From: Arthrobacter sp. UKPF54-2
Lineage (GTDB): Bacteria > Actinomycetota > Actinomycetes > Actinomycetales > Micrococcaceae
Reading direction: 5' to 3'
Assembly: GCF_007858535.1 (NCBI RefSeq)
Contig: NZ_CP040174.1
Span: forward strand, 434,001 to 498,000
DNA length: 64,000 nt
In this document: piece by piece, positions 19,219 to 27,455 of the stretch
How positions within the stretch are numbered: the first letter of the stretch is position 1
How the letters are laid out: each line of letters opens with the position of its first letter
Notes under the pieces: model-generated
The model's input: only the letters and a program-made list of their open reading frames with translations
What the model was told of the DNA's origin: nothing
Database searches by the model: none
Position numbers and translations under genes: made by a program

Positions 19219-22200
19219 GTGTTTTTCCTTGAACCGGAAGTAGCGGGCGCGGCACCGGAGTTGGTCTACTCCGCGAGCGACCTGGTGGTGGCGGTGGACT
19301 GCGAGTACCAGCTGCTGCGGAAGCTCGATGAGAAGCTCGGCCGCGCTCCCAAAGCCGATTTCGGTCCCGACGAGATGCTCGAGCATGCGGCGGACCTGGG
19401 CGAGGTGCACGAGCGCAAGGTCCTGGCCGGGTTCGTCGAAGAGTTCGGGACCTGGGATCCGGCCCGCAGCCGCGGCGTGTACGACGTCGTCCCCGCCACG
19501 GCCATGGACCGCGCCACCCTGACGGCCAAGCACCACGAATCGATCCAGGCGCTGCGTGCGGGCGCCGACGTCGTCTTCCAGGCAGCGTTCTTCGACGGGC
19601 AGTTCCACGGCCGTTCCGACTTCCTGGTGCGCCAGCCCGACGGCGCGTACGCCGTGTTCGACACCAAGCTCGCCCGCCACGCCAAGGTGACCGCCCTGCT
19701 CCAGCTCGCCGCGTACGGCGACCAGCTCCTGAAGGCCGGCATCCCGGTGGATCCAGCCGTGACCCTGGTGCTGGGCGCCACCGTGCAGCTGGCCGACGGC
19801 GGCTTTGACTACGTCCGGAGCCACCACAAACTCGCCGAGATCCTGCCGGTCTTCCGGGAACGGCGCGAACGCTTCCTGGCCCTGACCGCCGCGCACATAG
19901 CTCAGCCCGGCACCGTCCGGTGGGGCGCGGAAAGTATCACCGCCTGCGGCCGCTGCGACTACTGCCAGGAGCAGGTCAAAGCCACCGATGATCTGCTCCT
20001 CGTGGCGCGGATGAACTCGGTGCAGCGCAAGAACCTGCACGGGCTCGGCATCCACACGGTCACGGAACTCGCGCACGCCACGCTCACCAAGCCCACTCCT
20101 GTGCTGGAGCGGTTGCAGGAACAGGCCCGGATCCAGAGCGGCGTCGGCCCGGCGGACGGGCAGGTGCGATACATCAAGGACGGCGGGGAGCACACCCTGC
20201 GCTACGCGGTCCTGCCGCAGAACACCCTGGCCGAGCTGCCTCCGCCGAGCCCCGGCGATATCTTCTTCGATTTCGAGGGCGACCCGCTATGGCAGGAGAG
20301 CGCCACCGGGGTGTGGGGGCTCGAGTACCTCTTCGGCGTGACCGAGGCACCCACCGGGCCGGGCGTTCCGGGGGTGTTCCGGCCGTTCTGGGCGCACAGC
20401 CGGGCGGCGGAGAAGCAGGCCTTCCTGGACTTCCTGGAGTACGTGGAGAAACGCCGGCGGGACTATCCGGACATGCATGTCTACCACTACGCCGCCTATG
20501 AGAAGACGGCGCTCCGCAAGCTCTCGGTGCAGCACGTCGCTGGGGAGGACGTCGTGGACGAGTGGCTCCGCGGGGGCCTGCTGGTGGACCTGTACCAGAC
20601 GGTCCGCAACAGCATCCGCATCTCGGAGAACTCGTACAGCATCAAGAAGCTCGAGCCGCTCTACATGGGGACCAAGCTCCGGTCCGGCGACGTGAAGGAT
20701 GCCGGGGCCTCCGTGGTGGCGTACGCCAAGTACTGCGACGCGCGTGACGACGGCCGGGCCGAGGAGGCAGCCGGGATCCTTGCCGCCATCTCCGATTACA
20801 ACGAATACGACTGCCTCTCCACTCTGGAGCTGCGGAACTGGCTGCTGCGACGGGCGGAGGAACGCGGGATCACGCCCGGCGGCGGAGGGTCAGGGCCCCT
20901 GGGTTCGGCGAGCGCCGGCGCGGCGGACGTGGACGACGACGGCGGCGCCTTGGGCGCTCCGCCCGCGGCGGGCCCGGCGGAGCAAGCCCTGCTGGCGTTT
21001 GCTGAGCCCGGAAGTGGCGTCCCCGAGGCGGACCGCAAAGCCGTCGCCATGCTGGCGGCGGCCGTGAGCTACCACCGCCGGGAGCGCAAGTCGTTCTGGT
21101 GGTCGCACTTCGACCGGTGCGAGTATGGTCCGGACACACATCAGCGGGACCGGAACGTTTTCCTGGTCGAATCCGCTGAGATCCTTGACGACTGGCGGCA
21201 GGAAGGCAGGAAGCTCCCGGAGCGTCGGGTCAAGCTGACCGGCACGGTGACGCCGGGCTCGGACCTGCGGGAAGGCAGCACCTGGTTCCGCATGTACGAG
21301 CATCCGCTTCCCGCCGGGCTGGAAGGCACCGGCAAGAAGGGGGTTGGCCGGAACGGATGGTTCGGCACGGAGGTCCTGGAACTGGGCGACGACGAGGGCA
21401 AGGACACCGTCATCATCCGGGACCGCCTGCACCGGAACATCCCGCCCCACAATGAGCTGCCCATCGCATTGACCGAGGACCAGCCGCTCGCCACCAAAAG
21501 TTTGGAGCAGGCGCTGGAGTCCTTGGCTGCTACGGTGGCCGCCGGACTGGGCTCCGGGTCCCTCCCCCGCCATCCCGCCCTTGACTTGGTCCGCCGGCTG
21601 CCGCCCCGGCTGGCCGCCGGCGTATCCCTGCCGCAGCCCGGCGAGGGAGCGGACCGCTTCATCGACGCCATCACGGCGGCGGTGCTGGGCCTCGATCACT
21701 CCTACCTCGCCGTGCAGGGTCCCCCCGGAACCGGCAAGACCCATGTGGGCTCCCACGTCATTGCCCGGCTTGTGGCCCGCGGCTGGAAGGTCGGCGTCGT
21801 CGGCCAATCCCACGCCGTGGTGGAGAACCTGCTGACCACCGCCGTCACCAAGGCCGGCGTTGATCCGGAACGGGTCGCCAAGGACGTCAAGCACGGCAAT
21901 CCCTTGCCGTGGGCGGCGCGTTCCGCCGGTGATGTCGCGGCGCTGCTGGGCTCACGCGGCGGCGCCCTGATCGGCGGCACCGCCTGGACCATGACCGGCG
22001 CCGGCGTCCCGGCCGGCTCGCTGGATCTGCTGGTGATCGACGAGGCCGGCCAGTTCTCCCTGGCCAACACGCTCGCGGTGGCCAAGGCGAGCAGCCGCCT
22101 GCTCCTGCTCGGCGACCCGCAGCAGCTGCCGCAGGTGAGCCAGGGCAGGCACCCGGAGCCGGTGGACGAATCGGCCCTGGGCTGGATCTCCGCAGGGCAC

Positions 22201-22842
22201 GCCACCCTCCCGCCGGAGCTGGGCTACTTCCTGGCCGACTCGTGGCGGATGCACTCCGAGCTCTGCCTGGCCGTGTCCGAGCTTTCCTACGAGGGCCGGT
22301 TGCGCTCCGCGCCGTCCGCGGACCTGCGGCGCCTGGACGGAGTTCCCGCCGGGATCGAGACGGTGATGGTGCCGCACAGCGGAAACACGACGTCGTCCCC
22401 GGAGGAAGCCGCCGAGGTGGTCCGGCAGGTGCGGCGTCACCTGGGGCTAACGTGGCACACGCCGGACGGCTCGCGGCCGCTCGAGCCCGCCGACATCCTG
22501 GTGGTGGCTGCCTACAACGCCCAGGTGAACCTCATTCGCGAGGCCCTGGACCGGGCCGCCCTGTTCGGGGTGCGGGTGGGCACGGTGGACAAGTTCCAAG
22601 GCCAGGAAGCGGCGGTGGTGATCGTCTCGATGGCGTGTTCCGCCGTGGCCGAGGCGCCGCGGGGCATGGAGTTCCTGCTCTCCCGTAACCGCATCAACGT
22701 GGCGGTCTCGCGCGGGCAGTGGCGCGCCGTCATCGTGCGGGCCCCGGAACTGACGAACTACCTGCCGCTCCATCCGGAAGGCCTGGAGCAGCTCGGCGGC
22801 TTCATCGGCCTCTGCCAGCGGTCAGTGCCGGCCTCACCCTAG
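19219..22842 (+). CDS. TM0106-family RecB-like nuclease fused to SF1 helicase
   Basis: 1207 residues with three parts. (1) A RecB-family nuclease, with the PD-(D/E)XK core in YAVFDTKLARHAK near residue 148 followed by QLAAYGDQL, and a CGRCDYC cluster near 242 that may bind zinc or Fe-S. (2) An RNase H/DEDD-like exonuclease segment starting DIFFDFEGDPL near 346. (3) A Dna2/Upf1-type helicase, with Walker A GPPGTGKTHV near 835, DEAGQF near 940, LGDPQQLPQV, then VGTVDKFQGQEA and AVSR motifs near the end. The GTG start is at 19219. The family lacks a defined physiological role; the domains suggest DNA end processing. A linker of G and A (about 554-590) precedes the helicase. Confidence 0.9.
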   Translation: MFFLEPEVAGAAPELVYSASDLVVAVDCEYQLLRKLDEKLGRAPKADFGPDEMLEHAADLGEVHERKVLAGFVEEFGTWDPARSRGVYDVVPATAMDRATLTAKHHESIQALRAGADVVFQAAFFDGQFHGRSDFLVRQPDGAYAVFDTKLARHAKVTALLQLAAYGDQLLKAGIPVDPAVTLVLGATVQLADGGFDYVRSHHKLAEILPVFRERRERFLALTAAHIAQPGTVRWGAESITACGRCDYCQEQVKATDDLLLVARMNSVQRKNLHGLGIHTVTELAHATLTKPTPVLERLQEQARIQSGVGPADGQVRYIKDGGEHTLRYAVLPQNTLAELPPPSPGDIFFDFEGDPLWQESATGVWGLEYLFGVTEAPTGPGVPGVFRPFWAHSRAAEKQAFLDFLEYVEKRRRDYPDMHVYHYAAYEKTALRKLSVQHVAGEDVVDEWLRGGLLVDLYQTVRNSIRISENSYSIKKLEPLYMGTKLRSGDVKDAGASVVAYAKYCDARDDGRAEEAAGILAAISDYNEYDCLSTLELRNWLLRRAEERGITPGGGGSGPLGSASAGAADVDDDGGALGAPPAAGPAEQALLAFAEPGSGVPEADRKAVAMLAAAVSYHRRERKSFWWSHFDRCEYGPDTHQRDRNVFLVESAEILDDWRQEGRKLPERRVKLTGTVTPGSDLREGSTWFRMYEHPLPAGLEGTGKKGVGRNGWFGTEVLELGDDEGKDTVIIRDRLHRNIPPHNELPIALTEDQPLATKSLEQALESLAATVAAGLGSGSLPRHPALDLVRRLPPRLAAGVSLPQPGEGADRFIDAITAAVLGLDHSYLAVQGPPGTGKTHVGSHVIARLVARGWKVGVVGQSHAVVENLLTTAVTKAGVDPERVAKDVKHGNPLPWAARSAGDVAALLGSRGGALIGGTAWTMTGAGVPAGSLDLLVIDEAGQFSLANTLAVAKASSRLLLLGDPQQLPQVSQGRHPEPVDESALGWISAGHATLPPELGYFLADSWRMHSELCLAVSELSYEGRLRSAPSADLRRLDGVPAGIETVMVPHSGNTTSSPEEAAEVVRQVRRHLGLTWHTPDGSRPLEPADILVVAAYNAQVNLIREALDRAALFGVRVGTVDKFQGQEAAVVIVSMACSAVAEAPRGMEFLLSRNRINVAVSRGQWRAVIVRAPELTNYLPLHPEGLEQLGGFIGLCQRSVPASP

Positions 22843-23012
22843 GGACATGCCCATTTTGGGCCGCCACCACTGGACATGCCCATCTTCTAGGTACGCCACG
22901 GGACATGCCCTTTGCTTTCGGGCCGCGCGGCGGGACATGTCCATTCTTAAAAGCGAACAGTGGACAGAATAGGATTCTGTCCACTGTTCGCGGCATGCAA
23001 TGGGCATGTCCC
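22842..23012. repeat. Degenerate 29-nt tandem repeat block with GGGACATGCCCAT units
   Basis: Units starting at 22842, 22871, 22900 and 22932 each begin (G/T)GGACATG(C/T)CC(A/T)T. A fifth, TGGACAG, begins at 22961. The period is 29, 29, 32 and 29 bases. An exact inverse of the first unit, ATGGGCATGTCCC, lies at 23000-23012. The spacers are partly alike (GGGCCGCCAC / GGTACGCCAC). The block fills the whole junction between two convergent genes, starting on the helicase stop codon and ending 27 bases before the reductase stop. I know no family for it. The repeat is too short and the spacing wrong for CRISPR. Confidence 0.75.
22953..22991. terminator. Perfect 18-bp hairpin inside the repeat block
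   Basis: Arms 22953-22970 and 22974-22991 are exact complements separated by a 3-nt loop. The stem contains the fifth repeat unit (TGGACAG) and its inverse. It is the strongest hairpin I noticed in the window. It lies midway between two convergent stop codons and would stop transcription from both sides, although no T-tract follows. Confidence 0.7.
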
Positions 23013-23039
23013 GCCCAGGACTCGCCCGGGGCGGCGTTG

Positions 23040-24110
23040 CTAGTTCTGGTAGGCCGGGTAGTCGGTGTACCCCTCGGCGCCGTCGGTGTAGAAGGTGGCC
23101 GCGTCCGGTTCGTTGACGGGGAGGCCTTCGCGCCAGCGTCGCACCAGGTCCGGGTTGGCGATGGCGGGACGTCCGACGACCACGCCGTCCGTGTGGCCGT
23201 CCGAGACCAGGGACTTGGCCTCTTCGGCGGTGGTGATGACGCCGAAGCCGGTGTTTAGGAGGAAGGTGCCGGCAAACCGCGTGCGCAGCTCCTGGACCAG
23301 CTCGCTGGTGGGTTCCTTGTGAAGGACGCTAAGGTACGCAAGCTTCAGCGGCGCCAGGGCGTCCACCAGATAGCCGTACGTTTCGCGGACGTCGACGGCG
23401 TCCAGCTCCAGGGCGCCCTGGACGTTGTGCTCGGGCGAGATGCGGATGCCCACACGGTCCGCGCCGATGGCGTCGACAACGGCCTGGACAGTCTCGATGA
23501 CGAAACGGGCCCGGTTTTCAGGTGAGCCGCCGTAGTTGTCGTCGCGCTGGTTCGCAGCTGGCGTCAGGAATTCGTGCAGCAGGTAACCGTTCGCGGAGTG
23601 AAGTTCGACGCCGTCGAAGCCGGCCTCGATCGCGTTGCGCGAGGCCCGGACGAACTCCTCACGGATGCCGGGGAGCTCTTCGGTTGTCAGGGCGCGCGGG
23701 GTGGGAAACGCCTGCTTGCCCTCGTAGGTGCGGGTCACGCCGTCGATGGCGATGGCGCTGGGGGCGACAACCCCGTGGCCACCGGTGGTGTCCTCGTGCG
23801 TAACTCGGCCGGCGTGCATGACCTGGGCAAAGATCCGGCCGCCCTCGGCGTGGACTGCGGCGGTGACGTCAGCCCAGCCCTTGAGCTGTTCCTCAGTAAC
23901 GAGGCCCGGCTGGCCCGGGAAACCGCGTCCGGCCGGGCTGGGATAGGTGCCTTCGCTGACAATCAGGCCGAGCGAGGCGCGCTGCCGGTAATGCTCCACC
24001 ACCAGCGGTCCCGGGACGCCTTCCCTGCCGGAACGGAGGCGGGTCAGCGGCGCCATCACGAGTCGGTTCGGGGCTTCCATTTGTCCGATGGTCAGGGGGG
24101 AAAAAAGCAT
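23040..24110 (-). CDS. Old Yellow Enzyme family ene-reductase
   Basis: 356 residues, a full-length FMN-dependent TIM barrel. N-terminal NRLVMAPLTRLRS, then QVMHAGRVTH, and the substrate-binding HSANGYLLHEFL (the His/Asn pair). NQRDDNYGGSPENRARFVIE is the family signature, and GVVVGRPAIANPDLVRR closes the phosphate site. It is of the classical alkene reductase/NemA type, reducing activated C=C bonds or nitro compounds with NAD(P)H. An aaagga ribosome site and an inverted repeat (24126-24144) lie just upstream of the ATG at 24110, suggesting regulated expression. Confidence 0.93.
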   Translation of the reverse strand: MLFSPLTIGQMEAPNRLVMAPLTRLRSGREGVPGPLVVEHYRQRASLGLIVSEGTYPSPAGRGFPGQPGLVTEEQLKGWADVTAAVHAEGGRIFAQVMHAGRVTHEDTTGGHGVVAPSAIAIDGVTRTYEGKQAFPTPRALTTEELPGIREEFVRASRNAIEAGFDGVELHSANGYLLHEFLTPAANQRDDNYGGSPENRARFVIETVQAVVDAIGADRVGIRISPEHNVQGALELDAVDVRETYGYLVDALAPLKLAYLSVLHKEPTSELVQELRTRFAGTFLLNTGFGVITTAEEAKSLVSDGHTDGVVVGRPAIANPDLVRRWREGLPVNEPDAATFYTDGAEGYTDYPAYQN

Positions 24111-24125
24111 GCGCAGTTCCTTTCA

Positions 24126-24144
24126 CAGTGGATTGTGTCCACTG
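24126..24144. promoter_or_regulatory. Candidate operator upstream of the ene-reductase
   Basis: CAGTGGA (24126-24132) and TCCACTG (24138-24144) are perfect 7-bp inverted arms with a 5-nt spacer, 16 bases upstream of the reductase start. The size fits a dimeric TetR- or MarR-like regulator. No regulator gene is adjacent, so the binding protein is unknown. Confidence 0.45.
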
Positions 24145-24200
24145 GCGCAAACTCCACGGCGTCTGCAACTATTCCGGCTGAGACTCGTGTCACGATCGGA

Positions 24201-25136
24201 TCAGCGCGAGGGCTGCGGCGCTCCCGGGCACCCCTGGCCTTGCGGATTCTTGAGGCAGTCGTCCGCGTAATTGCGGGTGATGGACCGCCACACGCTGACG
24301 GTTTGGGGCGCGGAGCTGAACTGCCCTTGGCCCGGGATAGGCAGCGGCGGTCCGCCGTTCACGGAGTACGTTCCCTGGAAATGGGTGGTCAACACCACGG
24401 AAAAGTCGCCGGTTTGCGTGTAGACGTGGCTGGTGGCCGTCTTCTCGCCCCACCGCTCCTGCGGCAACGGACCGCCTGTTGCTGTTGTTGGTCCCAGCGA
24501 AGTGCCGTCACCATAATTCCAGGAGTACTGGACGGGTTTGGCGTCGACATGGACATCCTGAGCGAGGATCTTGATGTCGAACTGCTGCGGATCCGCTTCC
24601 GCGAAGAAGTTTGTTTCCGCACCACGCAGAGTATGCGGGCTGGGTTGCGCGGTTGCTTTGCCGGCGACGATTGGCAGTTTCTGAAACTCTGTTTGGATCA
24701 GGGCTGCGATTCGAGGCAACAATTCTTCAGGCCGCGCATCAAACAGGCACGTTGGGCCGGAATGATACGTCCAGACCGGATTCGGCACCCCCGCGGGAGC
24801 CTTGAGCCAGACGACGGGAATCCCCTCAGTACCGTCGGGGCCGTTCTTGCAGTCCACGAGTAACGCCAAACACTCGGTGTCGAAGTCACCGCCGCCAAGG
24901 TGGCACTGGAGCTCGTACTTATATTGGTTCGGGTCATTGGCAGGAATTCCGGGTTCCAACGGAACGAATTTGCCCGAAACCGGGTCCATCCTCCACCCAC
25001 CGACATTCACGCCTTGATTCCCGAAACCAGCGTCGATCCCGTCGTCGCCGCTAGCGGAACTCGAGAGAGGGAACGCAAGGACCACAACTAGGGCCAATAC
25101 CAACAGAATGTCCGACCGGACGCGGGAGGAGATCAT
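24201..25136 (-). CDS. Secreted protein with PKD-like C-terminal domain
   Basis: 311 residues from the ATG at 25136. A signal peptide is clear (MISSRVRSDILLVLALVVV, then SSSASG). A middle region has two Cys pairs (QCHLGG...TECLALLVDC, GPTCLF). A later segment, YSWNYGDGTSLGP...HVYTQTGDFSVVLTTHFQG, has the WxxGDG...YxxxGxYxVxL pattern of a PKD-like beta sandwich. The ATG overlaps the stop of the lipoprotein gene by 4 bases (ATGA), so the two are translationally coupled. An upstream start would only lengthen the overlap. The function is unknown; the partner lipoprotein suggests a joint cell-surface role. Confidence 0.75.
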   Translation of the reverse strand: MISSRVRSDILLVLALVVVLAFPLSSSASGDDGIDAGFGNQGVNVGGWRMDPVSGKFVPLEPGIPANDPNQYKYELQCHLGGGDFDTECLALLVDCKNGPDGTEGIPVVWLKAPAGVPNPVWTYHSGPTCLFDARPEELLPRIAALIQTEFQKLPIVAGKATAQPSPHTLRGAETNFFAEADPQQFDIKILAQDVHVDAKPVQYSWNYGDGTSLGPTTATGGPLPQERWGEKTATSHVYTQTGDFSVVLTTHFQGTYSVNGGPPLPIPGQGQFSSAPQTVSVWRSITRNYADDCLKNPQGQGCPGAPQPSR

Positions 25137-25792
25137 CGGATTGGGTGAAGTCCCGTGACTTGCCACGCACCATCTCGGAAAGCAGTCAGCATTACATTGC
25201 CGGTATCGGAAGGTGGAGTCGGAGGACGGAACTGAGAGCCCCCGGGTTTGAAATAGGTGATCATGGACTGCTGAACCTGCACGACAACTTGATAATTTCC
25301 GTCTGTTCCGGCATCAAAGTTTGCGTTTATGGAGGGCGCTTCGATCCGTCCTCCCGCGATCCACCCGTCGTCCTCATAGTTCTTCTCCAAAGACTTCGAG
25401 ATATTTGAGCAGAACTCGCAGGCGTCGGAAGTTACAGATGTTAGACCAGATGTTTTACCTGTCTCATACGCGAAGTTAAGTTGCTTAAACCAGTACCTCG
25501 CGAAGGCCTCCAGCCCTTCCTTCGTCTCCGCTTTCGCCGCCTCCGGGAGTACGGGGACCGGGACGTTTTGGGCCCTGCCCGAGGCATCGGCCGGCTTGTA
25601 GCTGGCGGTCGGGCTCGGCGTCGGGGTCGGCGTCGGGGCTGCGGAAGCCGCAGAGGAAGGTGGGCCGCTACCTACCGTGGCGCCGGGCGAAGCGTGGCCG
25701 CCGGTGCAGGCCGTTGCCGACAGAACAGCGGCGATGAGCAGAGCGGCTGAGGCTATGTGCCTGCGGCTGGAGATTGGAATGCGAGATGTCAT
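25133..25792 (-). CDS. DUF6318 family lipoprotein
   Basis: 219 residues. A lipoprotein signal (AALLIAAVLSATAC) puts the lipidated Cys near residue 29. A T/P/S-rich linker (PTPTPTPSPTASYKPADASG) follows. The globular part EGLEAFARYWFKQLNFAYET...CEFCSNISKSLEKNYEDDGW matches the DUF6318 pattern I know from Arthrobacter lipoproteins. First gene of a two-gene operon with the PKD-like secreted protein. The function is unknown; it should sit on the outer face of the membrane. Confidence 0.82.
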   Translation of the reverse strand: MTSRIPISSRRHIASAALLIAAVLSATACTGGHASPGATVGSGPPSSAASAAPTPTPTPSPTASYKPADASGRAQNVPVPVLPEAAKAETKEGLEAFARYWFKQLNFAYETGKTSGLTSVTSDACEFCSNISKSLEKNYEDDGWIAGGRIEAPSINANFDAGTDGNYQVVVQVQQSMITYFKPGGSQFRPPTPPSDTGNVMLTAFRDGAWQVTGLHPIR

Positions 25793-25945
25793 GTTCAGCT
25801 AATCCCCCGATAGAAATCAAGACGTCCTGAATCCAAACAATGCCTAAGGGTAACTGAGATCGCCTTCGGGCCGTAAGAGTTATCCACAGCCGATTCTTCC
25901 GGGACGGCGCGCGCTGCGTGAACAGTCACCGCCCTCACAGAAACA

Positions 25946-25981
25946 AGGGCGCCGCAAGGGTTTTCACCCCTGCGACGCCCT
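25946..25981 (-). terminator. Terminator hairpin after the DUF4190 gene
   Basis: Arms 25946-25960 and 25967-25981 pair at 13 of 15 positions around a 6-nt loop, 37 bases past the stop of the minus-strand gene. A typical GC-rich actinobacterial hairpin without a long T-run. Confidence 0.55.
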
Positions 25982-26018
25982 GCCGCTGCCCCGGAACCAC
26001 AGCCCGGTTAAGGCTCAG

Positions 26019-26654
26019 CTACTTCTTGTTGGCCCCAAGTCCCGAACCGCTGCAGGAGGCCATGGCGCCCTGGCCGGTTCCGGAGTTCTTCGAGATGGAC
26101 TTGCCGTCGAAGAGGATCTTGCAGCCGACAACTGCCGCAGCATTCGAGTAGTCGCCGGTGACAACCAGGGAGACGAAGTCCGAGTTCTTCACGGTCTGCT
26201 CCTTCTTCCAGTCAGTAGTGATGTCCTCGTTGGACGATCCACCGCTGGTCCAGTAACTGACGGACGCTTTCCCGTTCGTCGTCACCACGTATTCAACCTT
26301 GTGCTCCGAGTTGAGCGCTTGGTCGGCCGAGGAGACAGCGGCGGACAGCACAGCCATCCAGATGGCTGCAATTACGATGCTCAGGATGCCCAGCACGACG
26401 CCAGCGACCGCAGCGCCCTTCTTCGCGAGCTTACGGGTGACCCCGATGATGCCGAACAGAACCGCCAGCGGGCCCAGGACGAAGGCCACCACGCCCATGA
26501 CCGGAATGAAGGAAAAGACGACGGCGACGATGCCGAGCACCAGCGCGGCGACGCCCCAGCCGTTACCCTTCGAGACAGGAGTCGGCGCGGACGGAACGGC
26601 TGCAGGCGCGGGCGTATCTGCGGGTGCGGTGCCCTGTGAATTGAAAGTACTCAT
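26019..26654 (-). CDS. DUF4190 membrane protein with MmpS-like C-terminal domain
   Basis: 211 residues from the ATG at 26654 (ribosome site ggggaa). The N-terminal 28 residues are rich in P, A and T. Helices at about 32-70 (VAALVLGIVAVVFSFIPVMG and on) and 78-105 form a DUF4190 module. The exported C-terminal half (VEYVVTTNGKASVSYWTSGG, a W-KKE turn, then VVGCKILFDGKSI and a final Cys) follows the MmpS/immunoglobulin-like pattern with one Cys pair. Such proteins are common in actinobacteria and of unknown role, although mycobacterial MmpS proteins assist MmpL exporters. No exporter is adjacent. Confidence 0.78.
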   Translation of the reverse strand: MSTFNSQGTAPADTPAPAAVPSAPTPVSKGNGWGVAALVLGIVAVVFSFIPVMGVVAFVLGPLAVLFGIIGVTRKLAKKGAAVAGVVLGILSIVIAAIWMAVLSAAVSSADQALNSEHKVEYVVTTNGKASVSYWTSGGSSNEDITTDWKKEQTVKNSDFVSLVVTGDYSNAAAVVGCKILFDGKSISKNSGTGQGAMASCSGSGLGANKK

Positions 26655-26729
26655 GATTCCCCATGTTTCTTGACCAGGCAGTGCCTGGCGGTGCGAAGTG
26701 TTCGCGCCCAAGCGCCCCCAATGGCGCTA

Positions 26730-26763
26730 AGGGGCATCCCCCTCCAGTGCCCCGAATGCCCCT
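26730..26763. promoter_or_regulatory. Inverted repeat in a divergent promoter region
   Basis: AGGGGCAT (26730-26737) and ATGCCCCT (26756-26763) are perfect 8-bp arms 18 bases apart. They lie between the divergent DUF4190 and PNPOx-like genes, where an operator could serve both. No promoter boxes can be assigned firmly. Confidence 0.3.
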
Positions 26764-26912
26764 GACGGGCGGACGCTTGATGGGATGCAATCCGAACAAG
26801 AAGAACGTTAGGGAGGGGGTCCGACAATTTAGCGCCGGTGACCTTGGAAGCAGCGAAATTCAAGTTTCCATCGCCTCTGGCATTTTTCTACGCCGGACAG
26901 AACAATGAGCCC

Positions 26913-27347
26913 ATGATGTTCGAACACGCAGACGGCAGCCCGATCCTGAACCTGACCGAGGATCAAATCTGGAAACTCATCGAAGGGACCAAACACGGCA
27001 GACTCGTCGTCACCGTGGCTGGGGAACCGGACATTTTTCCGGTGAATTATGCGGTCAGCGACCGTAAGCTCTACCTGCGCACGGCGCCCGGCAACAAACT
27101 CGCCGAACTGACCATCAATTCCAAGGTGCTATTCGAAACCGACGGCATCCTCTCCGACGAGGCGTGGTCGGTGGTGGTCCGCGGCACGGCCCGCGCCCTC
27201 GAGCAGTCATCGGAGATTGCGGCCGCGGAGACGCTGGGGCTCAAACCGTGGGTGCCGACGCTGAAGGACTTCTACGTCGAAATTGAGCCTACGTCGGTCA
27301 GCGGCCGCCACTTCCAGTTTGGCGAACACCCCGAGCGGGAAATCTAG
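26913..27347 (+). CDS. Pyridoxamine 5'-phosphate oxidase family protein
   Basis: 144 residues from the ATG at 26913; 26916 is also possible, and the frame stays open to a GTG at 26838. ILNLTEDQIWKLIEGTKHGRL, VAGEPDIFPVNYAV and DRKLYLRTAPGNKLAELTIN form the split beta-barrel of flavin- or F420-binding PNPOx-like proteins. Actinobacterial members of this size commonly bind FMN, F420 or heme and are not the vitamin B6 enzyme. A weak ribosome site leaves the start uncertain. It is a single gene with 109 bases to vsr. Confidence 0.8.
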   Translation: MMFEHADGSPILNLTEDQIWKLIEGTKHGRLVVTVAGEPDIFPVNYAVSDRKLYLRTAPGNKLAELTINSKVLFETDGILSDEAWSVVVRGTARALEQSSEIAAAETLGLKPWVPTLKDFYVEIEPTSVSGRHFQFGEHPEREI

Positions 27348-27455
27348 GCCAAACGGCCTCCGCTGCCCTGTTGCCCGGCCCCCGCCGAACTCTTCCGGCT
27401 CCCTTCCGCCGAACCCGCCGACGCCGCTCCAGCTAGCGCGGCCTAGACTTAAACC

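Noticed and set aside
22842..23012. CRISPR array
   Set aside because: The conserved unit is only about 13 bases, the gaps are 16-19 bases and partly alike, and there are no cas genes.
25880..25888. A perfect DnaA box TTATCCACA as a sign of a replication origin
   Set aside because: It is a single site, without dnaA, dnaN, an A/T-rich unwinding region or further boxes. A 9-mer can occur by chance.
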